In this document: positions 7,278 through 14,369 of the stretch, in pieces | How the letters are laid out: the number at the start of each line of letters is the position of its first letter | How positions within the stretch are numbered: the first letter of the stretch is position 1 | NCBI GenBank assembly: GCA_023438885.1 | Contig: JAEXPS010000046.1 | Coordinates: 1-20,362 of the forward strand | Direction of reading: 5' to 3' | Source of the DNA: Actinomycetes bacterium | GTDB taxonomy: Bacteria; Actinomycetota; Actinomycetes; Actinomycetales; Cellulomonadaceae | Length of the DNA: 20,362 nt | Position numbers and translations under genes: made by a program | Notes under the pieces: generated by a model | Databases searched by the model: none | What the model saw: the letters and a program-made list of their open reading frames with translations, nothing else | Told to the model about the DNA's origin: nothing

Positions 7278-7283
7278 TAGACT
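7278..7283 (+). promoter_or_regulatory. -10 element for leaderless map transcript
   Basis: TAGACT ends seven bases before the ATG of map. A start of transcription at the usual distance falls on or one base before the ATG, and no ribosome binding site is present. No clear -35 hexamer is seen in the G+C-rich sequence upstream. Confidence 0.5.
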
Positions 7284-7290
7284 GCCAGGC

Positions 7291-8163
7291 ATGACGCAGG
7301 TGCACTCGGCGCGGCCGCCGCTGGTTCCCGGGCGGATCTCCCCGCGGCGCCCCGTACCGTCGTCGATCCCGCGGCCGGAGTACGTGGACCGGCCCGCACC
7401 GCAGCGCTGGCAGGGACCCGACGCGTTCGACGACGAGATGGTCGCCCGCATCCGCGTCGCCGCGAGGATCGCCGCGCAGGCGCTCCAGGAAGTGGGGCGC
7501 CACATCGCCCCCGGCATCACCACCGACGAGCTCGACGCCATCGGCCACGACTTCCTCGTCGCCCACGAGGCCTACCCCTCGACCCTCGGCTACCGCGGTT
7601 TCCCCAAGTCGTTGTGCACCTCGATCAACGAGGTGATCTGCCACGGCATCCCGGACTCGACCGTGCTGCTCGACGGCGACATCGTCAACATCGACATCAC
7701 GGCGTACATCGGTGGCGTCCACGGCGACACCAACGCCACGTTCCTCGTCGGCCAGGTGGACGACGAGTCCCGCCTCCTCGTCGAACGCACCAAGGAAGCC
7801 CTGGACCGCGGCATCAAGGCCGTCGCACCCGGCCGCGAGATCAACGTCATCGGCCGCGTGATCGAGAAGTACGCGTCCCGGTTCGGCTACGGCGTGGTGC
7901 GCGAGTACACCGGCCACGGTGTCGGCCCCGCGTTCCACACCGGCCTGGTGATCCCGCACTACGACGCCGCCCCGGGCTACGACACCGTCATGGTCCCGGG
8001 CATGGTGTTCACCATCGAGCCGATGCTCGACCTCGGCACCGCCGACTGGACGATGTGGGACGACGGCTGGACGGTCCTCACCGCGGACGGCAGCCGAAGC
8101 GCCCAGTTCGAGCACACGATCCTGGTCACCGAGCACGGAGCAGAGGTGCTGACCCTGCCATGA
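7291..8163 (+). CDS. map: type I methionine aminopeptidase with N-terminal extension
   Basis: A 290-residue metallopeptidase that removes the initiator methionine from new proteins. The five metal ligands are all visible: Asp135 (NIDITAYIGG), Asp146 (HGDTNATF), His209 (TGHGVG), Glu243 (FTIEPM) and Glu274 (AQFEHT). His118 in ICHGIP is the conserved substrate-side histidine. Residues 1-45 form a Pro/Arg-rich extension (LVPGRISPRRPVPSSIPRP) absent from the short E. coli enzyme. M. tuberculosis MetAP1c has a comparable proline-rich extension thought to contact the ribosome. The ATG is probably leaderless. The TGA stop overlaps the ATG of ppgK (ATGA), so the two are translationally coupled. Confidence 0.97.
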   Translation: MTQVHSARPPLVPGRISPRRPVPSSIPRPEYVDRPAPQRWQGPDAFDDEMVARIRVAARIAAQALQEVGRHIAPGITTDELDAIGHDFLVAHEAYPSTLGYRGFPKSLCTSINEVICHGIPDSTVLLDGDIVNIDITAYIGGVHGDTNATFLVGQVDDESRLLVERTKEALDRGIKAVAPGREINVIGRVIEKYASRFGYGVVREYTGHGVGPAFHTGLVIPHYDAAPGYDTVMVPGMVFTIEPMLDLGTADWTMWDDGWTVLTADGSRSAQFEHTILVTEHGAEVLTLP

Positions 8164-8936
8164 GCCGCGACAAGCCGCCGGAGGCCAAGGGCAGGTACGC
8201 GTTCGGCGTCGACATCGGCGGCTCGGGCATCAAGGGTGCGCCGGTGGACCTGCGCACCGGAGAGCTCGCCGGTGACCGGTTGCGCATCCCGACCCCCCAG
8301 CCGGCGACGCCGCAGGCCGTGGCCGCGGTGGTCGCCGAAGTCGTCGAGCGCTTCCACCTGCGCAAGAAGGTCCCGGTCGGGGTGACGTTCCCCGCGGTGG
8401 TGCGGCACGGCGTCGCTCAGTCGGCCGCCAACGTCGACGACGCCTGGATCGGCACGAACATCGAGTCCCTGCTGCACCGCACCACGGGTCGGCGCGTGCT
8501 CGCCGTCAACGACGCGGACGCCGCCGGCTACGCCGAGGTCGAGTACGGTGCCGCGCGCGACGTGCCGGGCATCGTGCTGGTGGTCACGCTCGGCACCGGC
8601 ATCGGCAGCGCCATCGTCAACAACGGCCGGCTGCTACCCAACACCGAGCTGGGCCACCTCGAGATCGACGGCTTCGACGCCGAGTCGCGCGCCGCCGACT
8701 CCGCCCGCGAGCGCGAGGATCTCGACTTCCCCGCGTGGGCCAAGCGGCTCCAGCGGTACTTCACCGAGCTGGAGAAGCTGTTCTCCCCCGACCTGTTCGT
8801 CGTCGGCGGGGGGATCTCCAAGAAGCACGACGAGTTCCTGCCGCTGCTCGACCTGCGCACCCCGATCGTGCCGGCCGCCCTGCGGAACGCCGCGGGCATC
8901 GTCGGGGCGGCCAGGCTGGCCGCCGAGGCCGACTAG
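8160..8936 (+). CDS. ppgK: polyphosphate glucokinase (ROK family)
   Basis: A 258-residue ROK-family kinase close in length and sequence to actinobacterial polyphosphate/ATP glucokinase, which phosphorylates glucose to glucose 6-phosphate, preferentially with polyphosphate. Motifs in order: FGVDIGGSGIKGAPVD at about 15-30 (phosphate 1), GVTFPAVVRHG, NVDDAWIGTN, VNDADAAGYAE at 116-126 with the likely catalytic Asp, VTLGTGIGSAIV at 142-153 (phosphate 2) and ELGHLEI at 163-169. The ROK zinc cysteines are absent, as expected for PpgK rather than ordinary ROK glucokinases. The start is the ATG overlapping the map stop; the frame upstream is a shadow of map. The TAG stop overlaps the stop of the opposing acetyltransferase gene in a shared CTAG. 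Confidence 0.95.
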   Translation: MSRDKPPEAKGRYAFGVDIGGSGIKGAPVDLRTGELAGDRLRIPTPQPATPQAVAAVVAEVVERFHLRKKVPVGVTFPAVVRHGVAQSAANVDDAWIGTNIESLLHRTTGRRVLAVNDADAAGYAEVEYGAARDVPGIVLVVTLGTGIGSAIVNNGRLLPNTELGHLEIDGFDAESRAADSAREREDLDFPAWAKRLQRYFTELEKLFSPDLFVVGGGISKKHDEFLPLLDLRTPIVPAALRNAAGIVGAARLAAEAD

Positions 8937-9529
8937 AAGTCGATCCGCATCACGCGCCGGCGCACGGTCGGCGCGCTGACCTGCTCCAGACCGGCCGCGG
9001 CGAACGCCTGCGGCGAGCCGTACGACGCCTCGTCCCAGATGATCCTCCCGCCGTCGCGGGACCTGATCGGGTACGCCTCCAGCGCCGCGGCGCCCCGCTC
9101 CCGCGCGAAGTCCACCGCCGCCCGTGCCAGCTCGTACGTGAGGCCCTCCCCCCGGTAGCCCTTGCGCACGACGAGGCACACGGCCGCCCACACGCGTGCG
9201 TCCTGCTTGTCCTCGGAGCGGCCCTTCCACGCGACGTCGCTGTGCGCCACGCGGCGGTACGTGGTCCGGGGCGCCACCGCGACCCACCCGGCGGGCTCGT
9301 CGTCGAGGTAGGCGATGACGCCGCTGGTGGTCGGCGCGTCAGGGTCGTCAGGGTTGGTCTGGGCGCGCAGCCGATGGGCGCGTTCCTCGACCGGGAGGTA
9401 CCACCACTCGCGGTCGGCCAGCACCTGCCGCTGGCACTGGCAGCGGCCCGCCGTGCCCGTGCCGAGCACCGCCTCGACGTCGTCGAACGGCACCTCGTTG
9501 GCCGGCCGGAACGTCAGTCGCGCGTCCAC
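8933..9529 (-). CDS. GNAT family N-acetyltransferase
   Basis: A 198-residue protein with a GNAT fold. The acetyl-CoA-binding motif A is VWAAVCLVVRKGYRGEGLT at about 113-131 (the R/Q-x-x-G-x-G/A signature as GYRGEG), preceded by IAYLDDEPAGWVAVAPR and followed by an ARAAVDFARERGAAALEAYP helix-strand. A C-Q-C motif at 30-32 is typical of one actinobacterial subfamily of unknown substrate. The GTG at 9529 is the most plausible start: the homologous-looking sequence begins with LTFRPANEVPFDDV right after it, and upstream translation is low-complexity Arg/Pro sequence over repeats and rnpB. No strong ribosome binding site is seen. It converges on ppgK with an overlapping stop codon. Substrate cannot be predicted. 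Confidence 0.85.
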   Translation of the reverse strand: MDARLTFRPANEVPFDDVEAVLGTGTAGRCQCQRQVLADREWWYLPVEERAHRLRAQTNPDDPDAPTTSGVIAYLDDEPAGWVAVAPRTTYRRVAHSDVAWKGRSEDKQDARVWAAVCLVVRKGYRGEGLTYELARAAVDFARERGAAALEAYPIRSRDGGRIIWDEASYGSPQAFAAAGLEQVSAPTVRRRVMRIDF

Positions 9530-9560
9530 GGATCCAGAGTCACACGACGAGCCCGCAGCG

Positions 9561-9593
9561 GCAGCGGAGGGGCAGCGGAGGGGCAGCGGAGGG
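9561..9593. repeat. 11-bp tandem repeat, three copies
   Basis: GCAGCGGAGGG is repeated exactly three times between the GNAT gene start and the 3' end of rnpB. It is upstream of the GNAT gene and downstream of rnpB, both on the - strand. No coding frame explains it. Confidence 0.85.
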
Positions 9594-9598
9594 GCACA

Positions 9599-9622
9599 CC
9601 CCGGACGGGGCGCCCGCAGGGC
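9599..9622 (-). terminator. candidate terminator hairpins downstream of rnpB
   Basis: Two short G+C stems follow the RNase P RNA 3' end on the - strand: GCCC-TGC-GGGC (9622-9612) and CCCC-GTCC-GGGG (9610-9599). No U-tract follows, as is common in high-G+C actinobacteria. Function as a terminator is inferred from position. Confidence 0.4.
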
Positions 9623-9623
9623 G

Positions 9624-9996
9624 GATGAGTCAGTCGATACGCCGGGTTCTGTGCCCCCGCGCGGTTGCCCCCGCGGGGGTGACGGCCATCCATCTACGAC
9701 GTACGTTGCCGCACGCCTCCAGCGGTCTACCCGGGAGCTCGGGCGGGCCGCCCTCGAACACTCCCTGTCTGACCTTGCTCCGGGTGGGGTTTGCCGAGCC
9801 ACGCCGGTCACCCGGCGTGCTGGTGGTCTCTTGCACCACCGTTTCACCCTTACCTGCCTCCGAGGAGGCCGGCGGTCTGTTCTCTGTGGCACTGTCCCGC
9901 GGGTCACCCCGGGTGGGTGTTACCCACCACCCTGCCCTACGGAGCCCGGACGTTCCTCGGCGGGTTTCCCCGACGCGGCCGCCTGACTGACTCATC
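9624..9996 (-). ncRNA. rnpB: RNase P RNA, bacterial class A
   Basis: The catalytic RNA of RNase P, which trims the 5' leader of pre-tRNAs. Read on the - strand it begins with GATGAGTCAGTC and ends with GACTGACTCATC, a perfect 12-bp P1 helix (9996-9985 with 9635-9624). The universally conserved elements are present: GAGGAACGTCCGGGCTCC near the 5' end (complement of 9941-9958), the ACAGAGAACAGACCGCC block (complement of about 9871-9889), GGTAAGGGTGAAACGGTGG, the GAGCAAG-type segment in the specificity domain, and ACAGAACCCGGCGTATCG just before the 3' P1 strand. Length is about 373 nt, slightly short for a class A RNA but complete. Exact ends may differ by a few bases. Apparent reading frames across this stretch are not genes. 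Confidence 0.95.
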
Positions 9997-10005
9997 CGCG
10001 CCGGC

Positions 10006-10011
10006 AGTCTA
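10006..10011 (-). promoter_or_regulatory. -10 element of rnpB
   Basis: TAGACT on the - strand, about nine bases before the 5' side of P1, places transcription initiation at about 9998-9999, just before the mature 5' end. The same hexamer is used before map. The stretch 10012-10152 between it and the ABC transporter shows no further recognisable signal beyond G+C-rich sequence. Confidence 0.5.
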
Positions 10012-10152
10012 TCCGGCTTGCCGCCCCGGGAGGGTGGGGGTACCCGCACCGGCGAACCCTGACCCACCCGCAGGTCGGGGCCCAGGGATCTCAGGGATCG
10101 ACCAGGGGCACTCCCGATGCGCCGCCCCCGGCGCTTCCACCAGGCTCTTCGT

Positions 10153-10965
10153 GTGACCACTACAGAGACGACGCTTGACCACGCCCGCACGGCGGCCACC
10201 CAGCCCGAGCCCATCGCCACCGCGAGAGGCCTCACCAAGGTCTACGGCTCCGGCGAGGCACAGGTGCACGCCTTGCGCGGCATCGACGTCGACCTCGCGC
10301 GCGGCGAGCTGACCGCGATCATGGGCCCGTCGGGATCCGGCAAGTCCACCCTGATGCACTGCCTCGCCGGGCTCGACCGCCCGACGGAAGGCACCGTCGT
10401 CGTCGACGGCCTCGAGGTCTCCTCGATGTCCGAGCGGCGGCTGACGAAGCTGCGTCGCACCCGCGTGGGCTTCATCTTCCAGGCCTTCAACCTGGTGCCG
10501 ACCCTGACCGCCGCCGAGAACATCACCCTGCCGCTGGACATCGCGCGCCGGCCGGTGGACAAGGCGCTGTTCGACGAGGTCGTCGAGGCCGTCGGCCTCA
10601 CCGACCGGCTGACCCACAAGCCCGCCGAGCTGTCCGGTGGCCAGCAGCAGCGCGTCGCCTGCGCCCGCGCCCTCGTCTCGCGCCCGTCCGTCGTCTTCGC
10701 CGACGAGCCCACGGGCAACCTCGACTCGAAGGCTTCCGGCGAGGTGCTGGCCTTCCTGCGTCGCTCGGTCGACGCCGTCGGCCAGTCCGTCGTCATGGTG
10801 ACGCACGACCCGCGCGCGGCCTCGTACGCGCACCGCGTGCTCTTCCTCGCGGACGGTCTGTTCGTCGCCGAGCTGCTGTCGCCCACCCAGGGGCAGATCC
10901 TCGACGCCCTGGCCCGGCTGGGCAGCAACGGCTCGCCCAACACGACCCACGTCGAGGTGCGGTGA
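10153..10965 (+). CDS. ABC transporter ATP-binding protein (MacB/LolD-like)
   Basis: A 270-residue ATPase of the MacB/LolD/FtsE class that powers the permease encoded next. Seen: a degenerate 20-residue N-terminal tail, then LTKVYGSGEAQVHALRGIDVDL, Walker A GPSGSGKST at 58-66, Q-loop IFQAFNLVPTLTAAEN at 108-123, signature LSGGQQQR at 160-167, Walker B VVFADEPTGNLDS at 180-192 and H-loop THDPR with His218. The DEPTGNLDS variant is characteristic of this class. GTG at 10153 (VTTTETT) is preferred; CAGGCT six bases upstream may be a -10 element for a leaderless transcript, and an ATG at 10117 would add an Arg-rich tail with no ribosome binding site. The stop overlaps the permease start (TGATG). 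Substrate is not predictable; drug, peptide or lipid export is usual for the family. Confidence 0.93.
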   Translation: MTTTETTLDHARTAATQPEPIATARGLTKVYGSGEAQVHALRGIDVDLARGELTAIMGPSGSGKSTLMHCLAGLDRPTEGTVVVDGLEVSSMSERRLTKLRRTRVGFIFQAFNLVPTLTAAENITLPLDIARRPVDKALFDEVVEAVGLTDRLTHKPAELSGGQQQRVACARALVSRPSVVFADEPTGNLDSKASGEVLAFLRRSVDAVGQSVVMVTHDPRAASYAHRVLFLADGLFVAELLSPTQGQILDALARLGSNGSPNTTHVEVR

Positions 10966-13511
10966 TGGGACGCATCGGATTCCGCTCCGTGCGCGCACAC
11001 GCGGCGCGCTTCGTCATGTCCGTCCTCGCCGTGGCGCTCGGCGTCGCGTTCGTCACGGGCACCTTCTCGCTGCGCGAGATGCTCTCGTCGACGTTCGACG
11101 AGCTGGTCAACGCCTCGTCGACGGCGGACGCCTACATCCAGCCGCCGACCACCGCGTCATCCGCGGAGCTGGGCCCGTCGGGCGCGCTCGTCGCCGGCGT
11201 GCCGCTGGCACTGGCCGACGAGGTGCGGGAGGTCGACGGGGTCGCAGCCGTGGTGCCCGGCATCAGCGGCCCGGCAACTCTCGTCGGCGCCGACGGCACC
11301 GCGGTGCGCAGCACCCAGGCGCCGTCCATGGTCATGCCCTTCTACCCCGACGACCCCGGCATGGGCACCCTGACCGGACGACTGCCGCAGGACCCGTCCG
11401 AGATCGTGCTCGAGCAGCACACGCTGGAGTCGTCCGGCCTGGCGATCGGCGACACGACGAAGGTCGTGCTGCTCGGTGAGGTCACCGACGTCACCGTGGT
11501 GGGCTCGACCGACTTCAACGCACCCATGGCCGGCGCGACGATCATCCTGATGGACCCCGCCACCGTCGAGGCCGCCTTCGCCCCGAGCGGGCTGGCCGAG
11601 ACCCTCGCGGTGTACGCGCAGGAGGGCGTCAGCGAGCAGCAGCTCGTCGAGCGGATCGCACCGCTCGCGCCGGAGGGCACCGAGGCCGTGACGGGCACCG
11701 CGATGCGCGCCGACCTCAAGGACGCGATCGCCGGCGAGCTGGGCTTCATCTCGACGTTCCTGCTGGTCTTCGCACTGCTCGCACTGTTCGTCGGCGCGTT
11801 CATCATCGCCAACACGTTCACGATGTCTGTGCGTCAGCGGATGCGCGAGTTCGCCCTGCTGCGCGCCGTCGGCGGCTCACCGACTCAGGTGTTCAGCTCG
11901 ATCGTCATCCAGGCGCTGGTCATCGGCGTGGTGGGGTCGGCGCTGGGCGTGCTCGGCGGCTTCGGCCTCGTCACCGCCATCGGCAGCCTGTTCCGGCAGA
12001 TGGACATGTCCCTGTCGAGCTCGGTGCCGCTGTCGGCGTCGACGATCGTCACCGGTGTCGCCGTCGGCGTGCTGGTGTCCGTCCTCGCCGCCGCCCTGCC
12101 GGCGCGACGCGCCGCCCTGGTGCCGCCCGTCGAGGCGATGCGCGACGAGGTGACGGTCAACGAGAAGTCGCTGCGAGTGCGCGGGTGGGCCGGGCTGGCG
12201 CTGGTCGTCGCAGGTGCCGCGGCGCTCGTCGTCGCTGCCGTGCGGCCGGACGCCGACGAGGCGGGGTCGCTGCTGGGGCTCGGTGCCGCCGGCCTCATCA
12301 TCGGCACGCTCGTCGTCGGGCCGGTCGTGGTGCCGGCCGTGGTGCGCTGGCTCGCGGCCCCGGCCGTCGCCTGGCTCCGCCCGGTCGGCCGGCTGGCGCG
12401 CGGCAACGTGGTGCGCAACCCGCGCCGCGCCGCCAGCACCGCAGGTGCGCTGACGATCGGCATGGCCCTGGTCGGCGCCTCGGCCGTGCTCGCCGCCTCC
12501 ACGACGGCGTCGATGCGCAGCGTCGTCGACAGCGAGATGCACGCGGACTTCGTGCTGCGCACCGAGGTCCCGGACACCGTGGCGCGTTCCGTCGTCGACC
12601 AGGTGGCCGCGCTCGACGACGTCGAGAAGACGTATCCCGCCCCGTGGTCGATGGTCTCGATGACCACCGATGACGGCGAGGAGCAGGGCCCGGTCGCGGG
12701 CCTCGACCCCTCGATGATCGGCACGGTGTTCACACCGCTGGAGATCGTCGGCCCGGCCGCGGAGGTCCTGGCCTCCGGAGGCGCGGTGGCCGACATCGGG
12801 GCCGCAGAGGCCAACGGATGGCACATCGGCGACGAGGTCACCGTGACCACTGCCGAGGGCTCCCGCACCTTCACCGTCGGGGCCATGATCCGGTCCGTGG
12901 CGATGGGCACCTCGCTCATGGTCGCGCCGTCCGTGCTCGACGAGATGGTGCCGCCCGGTCTGCAGACCAACAACACCGTCATGGTCGTCGCCGCACCCGG
13001 CACCGACCTGGAGGTGCTGCGAGGAGAGATGACGCAGATCGTCGCGCCGCTCTACGTGGTCTCGGTGCAGGACGCGGAGCAGTTCGTCGACGGGCTCGCC
13101 GCCCAGGTGAACCAGATGCTCTACATCCTGTACGCGCTGCTCGGGCTGTCCGTGGCCATCGCGGTGCTCGGCATCGTCAACACCTTGGCGCTGTCGGTCA
13201 TCGAACGGACGCGGGAGATCGGGCTGCTGCGGGCGGTGGGACTCGGTCGCTTCCAGATGTCCGGGGTCATCACCACCGAGTCGGTGCTCACCGCGGTCTG
13301 CGGCACGGCGATCGGGCTCGGTCTGGGCATCGGCATCGCGTCGACGTTCCCCCGGTTGTTCCGCGACGAGGGGATGAACACCTTGTCCATCCCGGCGGGC
13401 AGCCTGGCGGGGATGCTCGGCCTGGCCGTGGTGGTCGGTGTGATCGCCGCGGTGTGGCCGGCGATCCGCGCCTCCCGCCTCCCCGTCCTGGAGGCCATCT
13501 CCCAGGACTGA
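10965..13511 (+). CDS. ABC transporter permease with two FtsX domains
   Basis: An 848-residue membrane protein, partner of the preceding ATPase. The order is: short cytoplasmic N-terminus, TM1 at about 17-36, a large external MacB periplasmic-core-like domain (about 50-255), three helices at 261-285, 311-335 and 359-379 (first FtsX domain, with FTMSVRQRMREFALLRAVGGSPTQV as its cytoplasmic coupling loop), helices at about 409-426, 437-459 and 491-512, a second external domain (about 520-710), and three C-terminal helices of the second FtsX domain, with TLALSVIERTREIGLLRAVGLGR as its coupling loop. The duplicated architecture is common in actinobacteria. It starts at the ATG overlapping the ATPase stop, with GAGG seven bases upstream; a GTG one codon earlier is possible. 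It is not accompanied by a two-component system or bacteriocin genes. Confidence 0.93.
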   Translation: MGRIGFRSVRAHAARFVMSVLAVALGVAFVTGTFSLREMLSSTFDELVNASSTADAYIQPPTTASSAELGPSGALVAGVPLALADEVREVDGVAAVVPGISGPATLVGADGTAVRSTQAPSMVMPFYPDDPGMGTLTGRLPQDPSEIVLEQHTLESSGLAIGDTTKVVLLGEVTDVTVVGSTDFNAPMAGATIILMDPATVEAAFAPSGLAETLAVYAQEGVSEQQLVERIAPLAPEGTEAVTGTAMRADLKDAIAGELGFISTFLLVFALLALFVGAFIIANTFTMSVRQRMREFALLRAVGGSPTQVFSSIVIQALVIGVVGSALGVLGGFGLVTAIGSLFRQMDMSLSSSVPLSASTIVTGVAVGVLVSVLAAALPARRAALVPPVEAMRDEVTVNEKSLRVRGWAGLALVVAGAAALVVAAVRPDADEAGSLLGLGAAGLIIGTLVVGPVVVPAVVRWLAAPAVAWLRPVGRLARGNVVRNPRRAASTAGALTIGMALVGASAVLAASTTASMRSVVDSEMHADFVLRTEVPDTVARSVVDQVAALDDVEKTYPAPWSMVSMTTDDGEEQGPVAGLDPSMIGTVFTPLEIVGPAAEVLASGGAVADIGAAEANGWHIGDEVTVTTAEGSRTFTVGAMIRSVAMGTSLMVAPSVLDEMVPPGLQTNNTVMVVAAPGTDLEVLRGEMTQIVAPLYVVSVQDAEQFVDGLAAQVNQMLYILYALLGLSVAIAVLGIVNTLALSVIERTREIGLLRAVGLGRFQMSGVITTESVLTAVCGTAIGLGLGIGIASTFPRLFRDEGMNTLSIPAGSLAGMLGLAVVVGVIAAVWPAIRASRLPVLEAISQD

Positions 13512-13519
13512 TCCCTCCG

Positions 13520-13587
13520 CGAACCCGGCAGTTCCATCCGAACCCGGCAGTCCTGAGTGCCGGTCTCGGCACGGACTGCCGGGTTCG
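13520..13587. repeat. dispersed-repeat-like hairpin in convergent gap, probable bidirectional terminator
   Basis: CGAACCCGGCAGT occurs forward at 13520 and 13539 (19 bases apart) and inverted at 13575-13587. The 15 bases 13539-13553 are exactly complementary to 13573-13587. The loop between them itself contains GTGCCG-GTCT-CGGCAC (13557-13572), so the whole forms an almost continuous 21-bp stem with a three-base TGA bulge. It lies between the converging 3' ends of the ABC permease and the phosphatase gene, in a 102-base gap, so bidirectional termination is likely. Confidence 0.75.
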
Positions 13588-13613
13588 CGGCACGGATCGA
13601 CGCGACCGGCCCG

Positions 13614-14369
13614 TCAGGGAGTGCCGGACCGGGCCGTCCCGCCCACCGTGGACCAGCCGGTGCCCGGGACTCCCACCACGGCGATCTCGTCACGCTTGTC
13701 GCTGAACAGCCGCACGATGCTCACCGACGCGGGCGCCACCCGCAGCTGGCTCCAGGAGCCGGGGTTAGCGCCCATCGTCACGCCGAGCATCGCCCGGATC
13801 GCCACCGCGTGGCTGACCACCACCACCGTGCGCGGCCCGCCCAGCGCCAGCAGCGCGTCGAGCCCCGCGCGTACGCGCGCGCCGACGTCCGCCACCGACT
13901 CCCCGCCCGGCCCCGGCGGCCGCACCGTTCCCTCGGTGTGCCAGGGCTCGAGCAGCCCTGGCCAGCGAGCCTCGATCTCCTCGGCGGTCAGGCCCTGCCA
14001 GGACCCGAAGTTCGCCTCCTGGAACGTCGGGTCCGTGGTGAACGGCAGCCCTAGCCGTTCGGCGACGATCTGGCCCGTCTGTTGCGTACGCACCATCGGC
14101 GAGGCGATCACCTGGCTCGGGTACGCGATGTCGTCCCAGAGGTCCGAGCCGATCCGGTGCACCAGCGCGGCCGTGTCACGCGCCTGCTCGCGCCCCGTCT
14201 CGTCGAGCGGCGGCCCGGGCTCGGACGAGCCGGAGTAGCCACGGGCGACCGTCATCTCGGTCTGTCCGTGCCGCACCAGAACCACGGTGACGGGTGCCTC
14301 GTCGTCGAACCGGACGCCCCTGCCGGAGACGAACGGCGTCGTCGGCCGCTGGGGCGGGAGCCCGCTCAC
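13614..14369 (-). CDS. histidine phosphatase (phosphoglycerate mutase-like) family protein
   Basis: A 251-residue member of the histidine phosphatase superfamily. The phospho-accepting His34 lies in VVLVRHGQTEMT; the downstream acid is probably Glu118 in FQEANFGSWQG, and the second histidine is His187 in VVVSHAVAIR. Related proteins act as alpha-ribazole phosphatase (CobC), acid phosphatase or phosphoglycerate mutase; activity cannot be decided. In M. tuberculosis the gene at this position (Rv2228c) fuses an N-terminal RNase H domain to this phosphatase; here the RNase H part is missing. The GTG at 14369 overlaps the TGA of the zinc-ribbon gene (GTGA), fixing the start; the in-frame extension beyond it is a shadow. 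It is the last gene of a three-gene overlapping operon. Confidence 0.88.
   Translation of the reverse strand: MSGLPPQRPTTPFVSGRGVRFDDEAPVTVVLVRHGQTEMTVARGYSGSSEPGPPLDETGREQARDTAALVHRIGSDLWDDIAYPSQVIASPMVRTQQTGQIVAERLGLPFTTDPTFQEANFGSWQGLTAEEIEARWPGLLEPWHTEGTVRPPGPGGESVADVGARVRAGLDALLALGGPRTVVVVSHAVAIRAMLGVTMGANPGSWSQLRVAPASVSIVRLFSDKRDEIAVVGVPGTGWSTVGGTARSGTP

Noticed and set aside
7614..8159. Upstream extension of the ppgK frame
   Set aside because: It is an out-of-frame shadow of map; the family N-terminus fits ATG 8160.
9530..10238. Frames across rnpB and the upstream part of the GNAT frame to 9907
   Set aside because: The region encodes RNase P RNA, with conserved blocks and a perfect P1 helix, so the frames are fortuitous.
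10153..13511. Bacteriocin or antibiotic cluster exporter
   Set aside because: The ABC pair is of the MacB type, but no precursor peptide, synthetase or modification gene is next to it; neighbours are rnpB and housekeeping genes.
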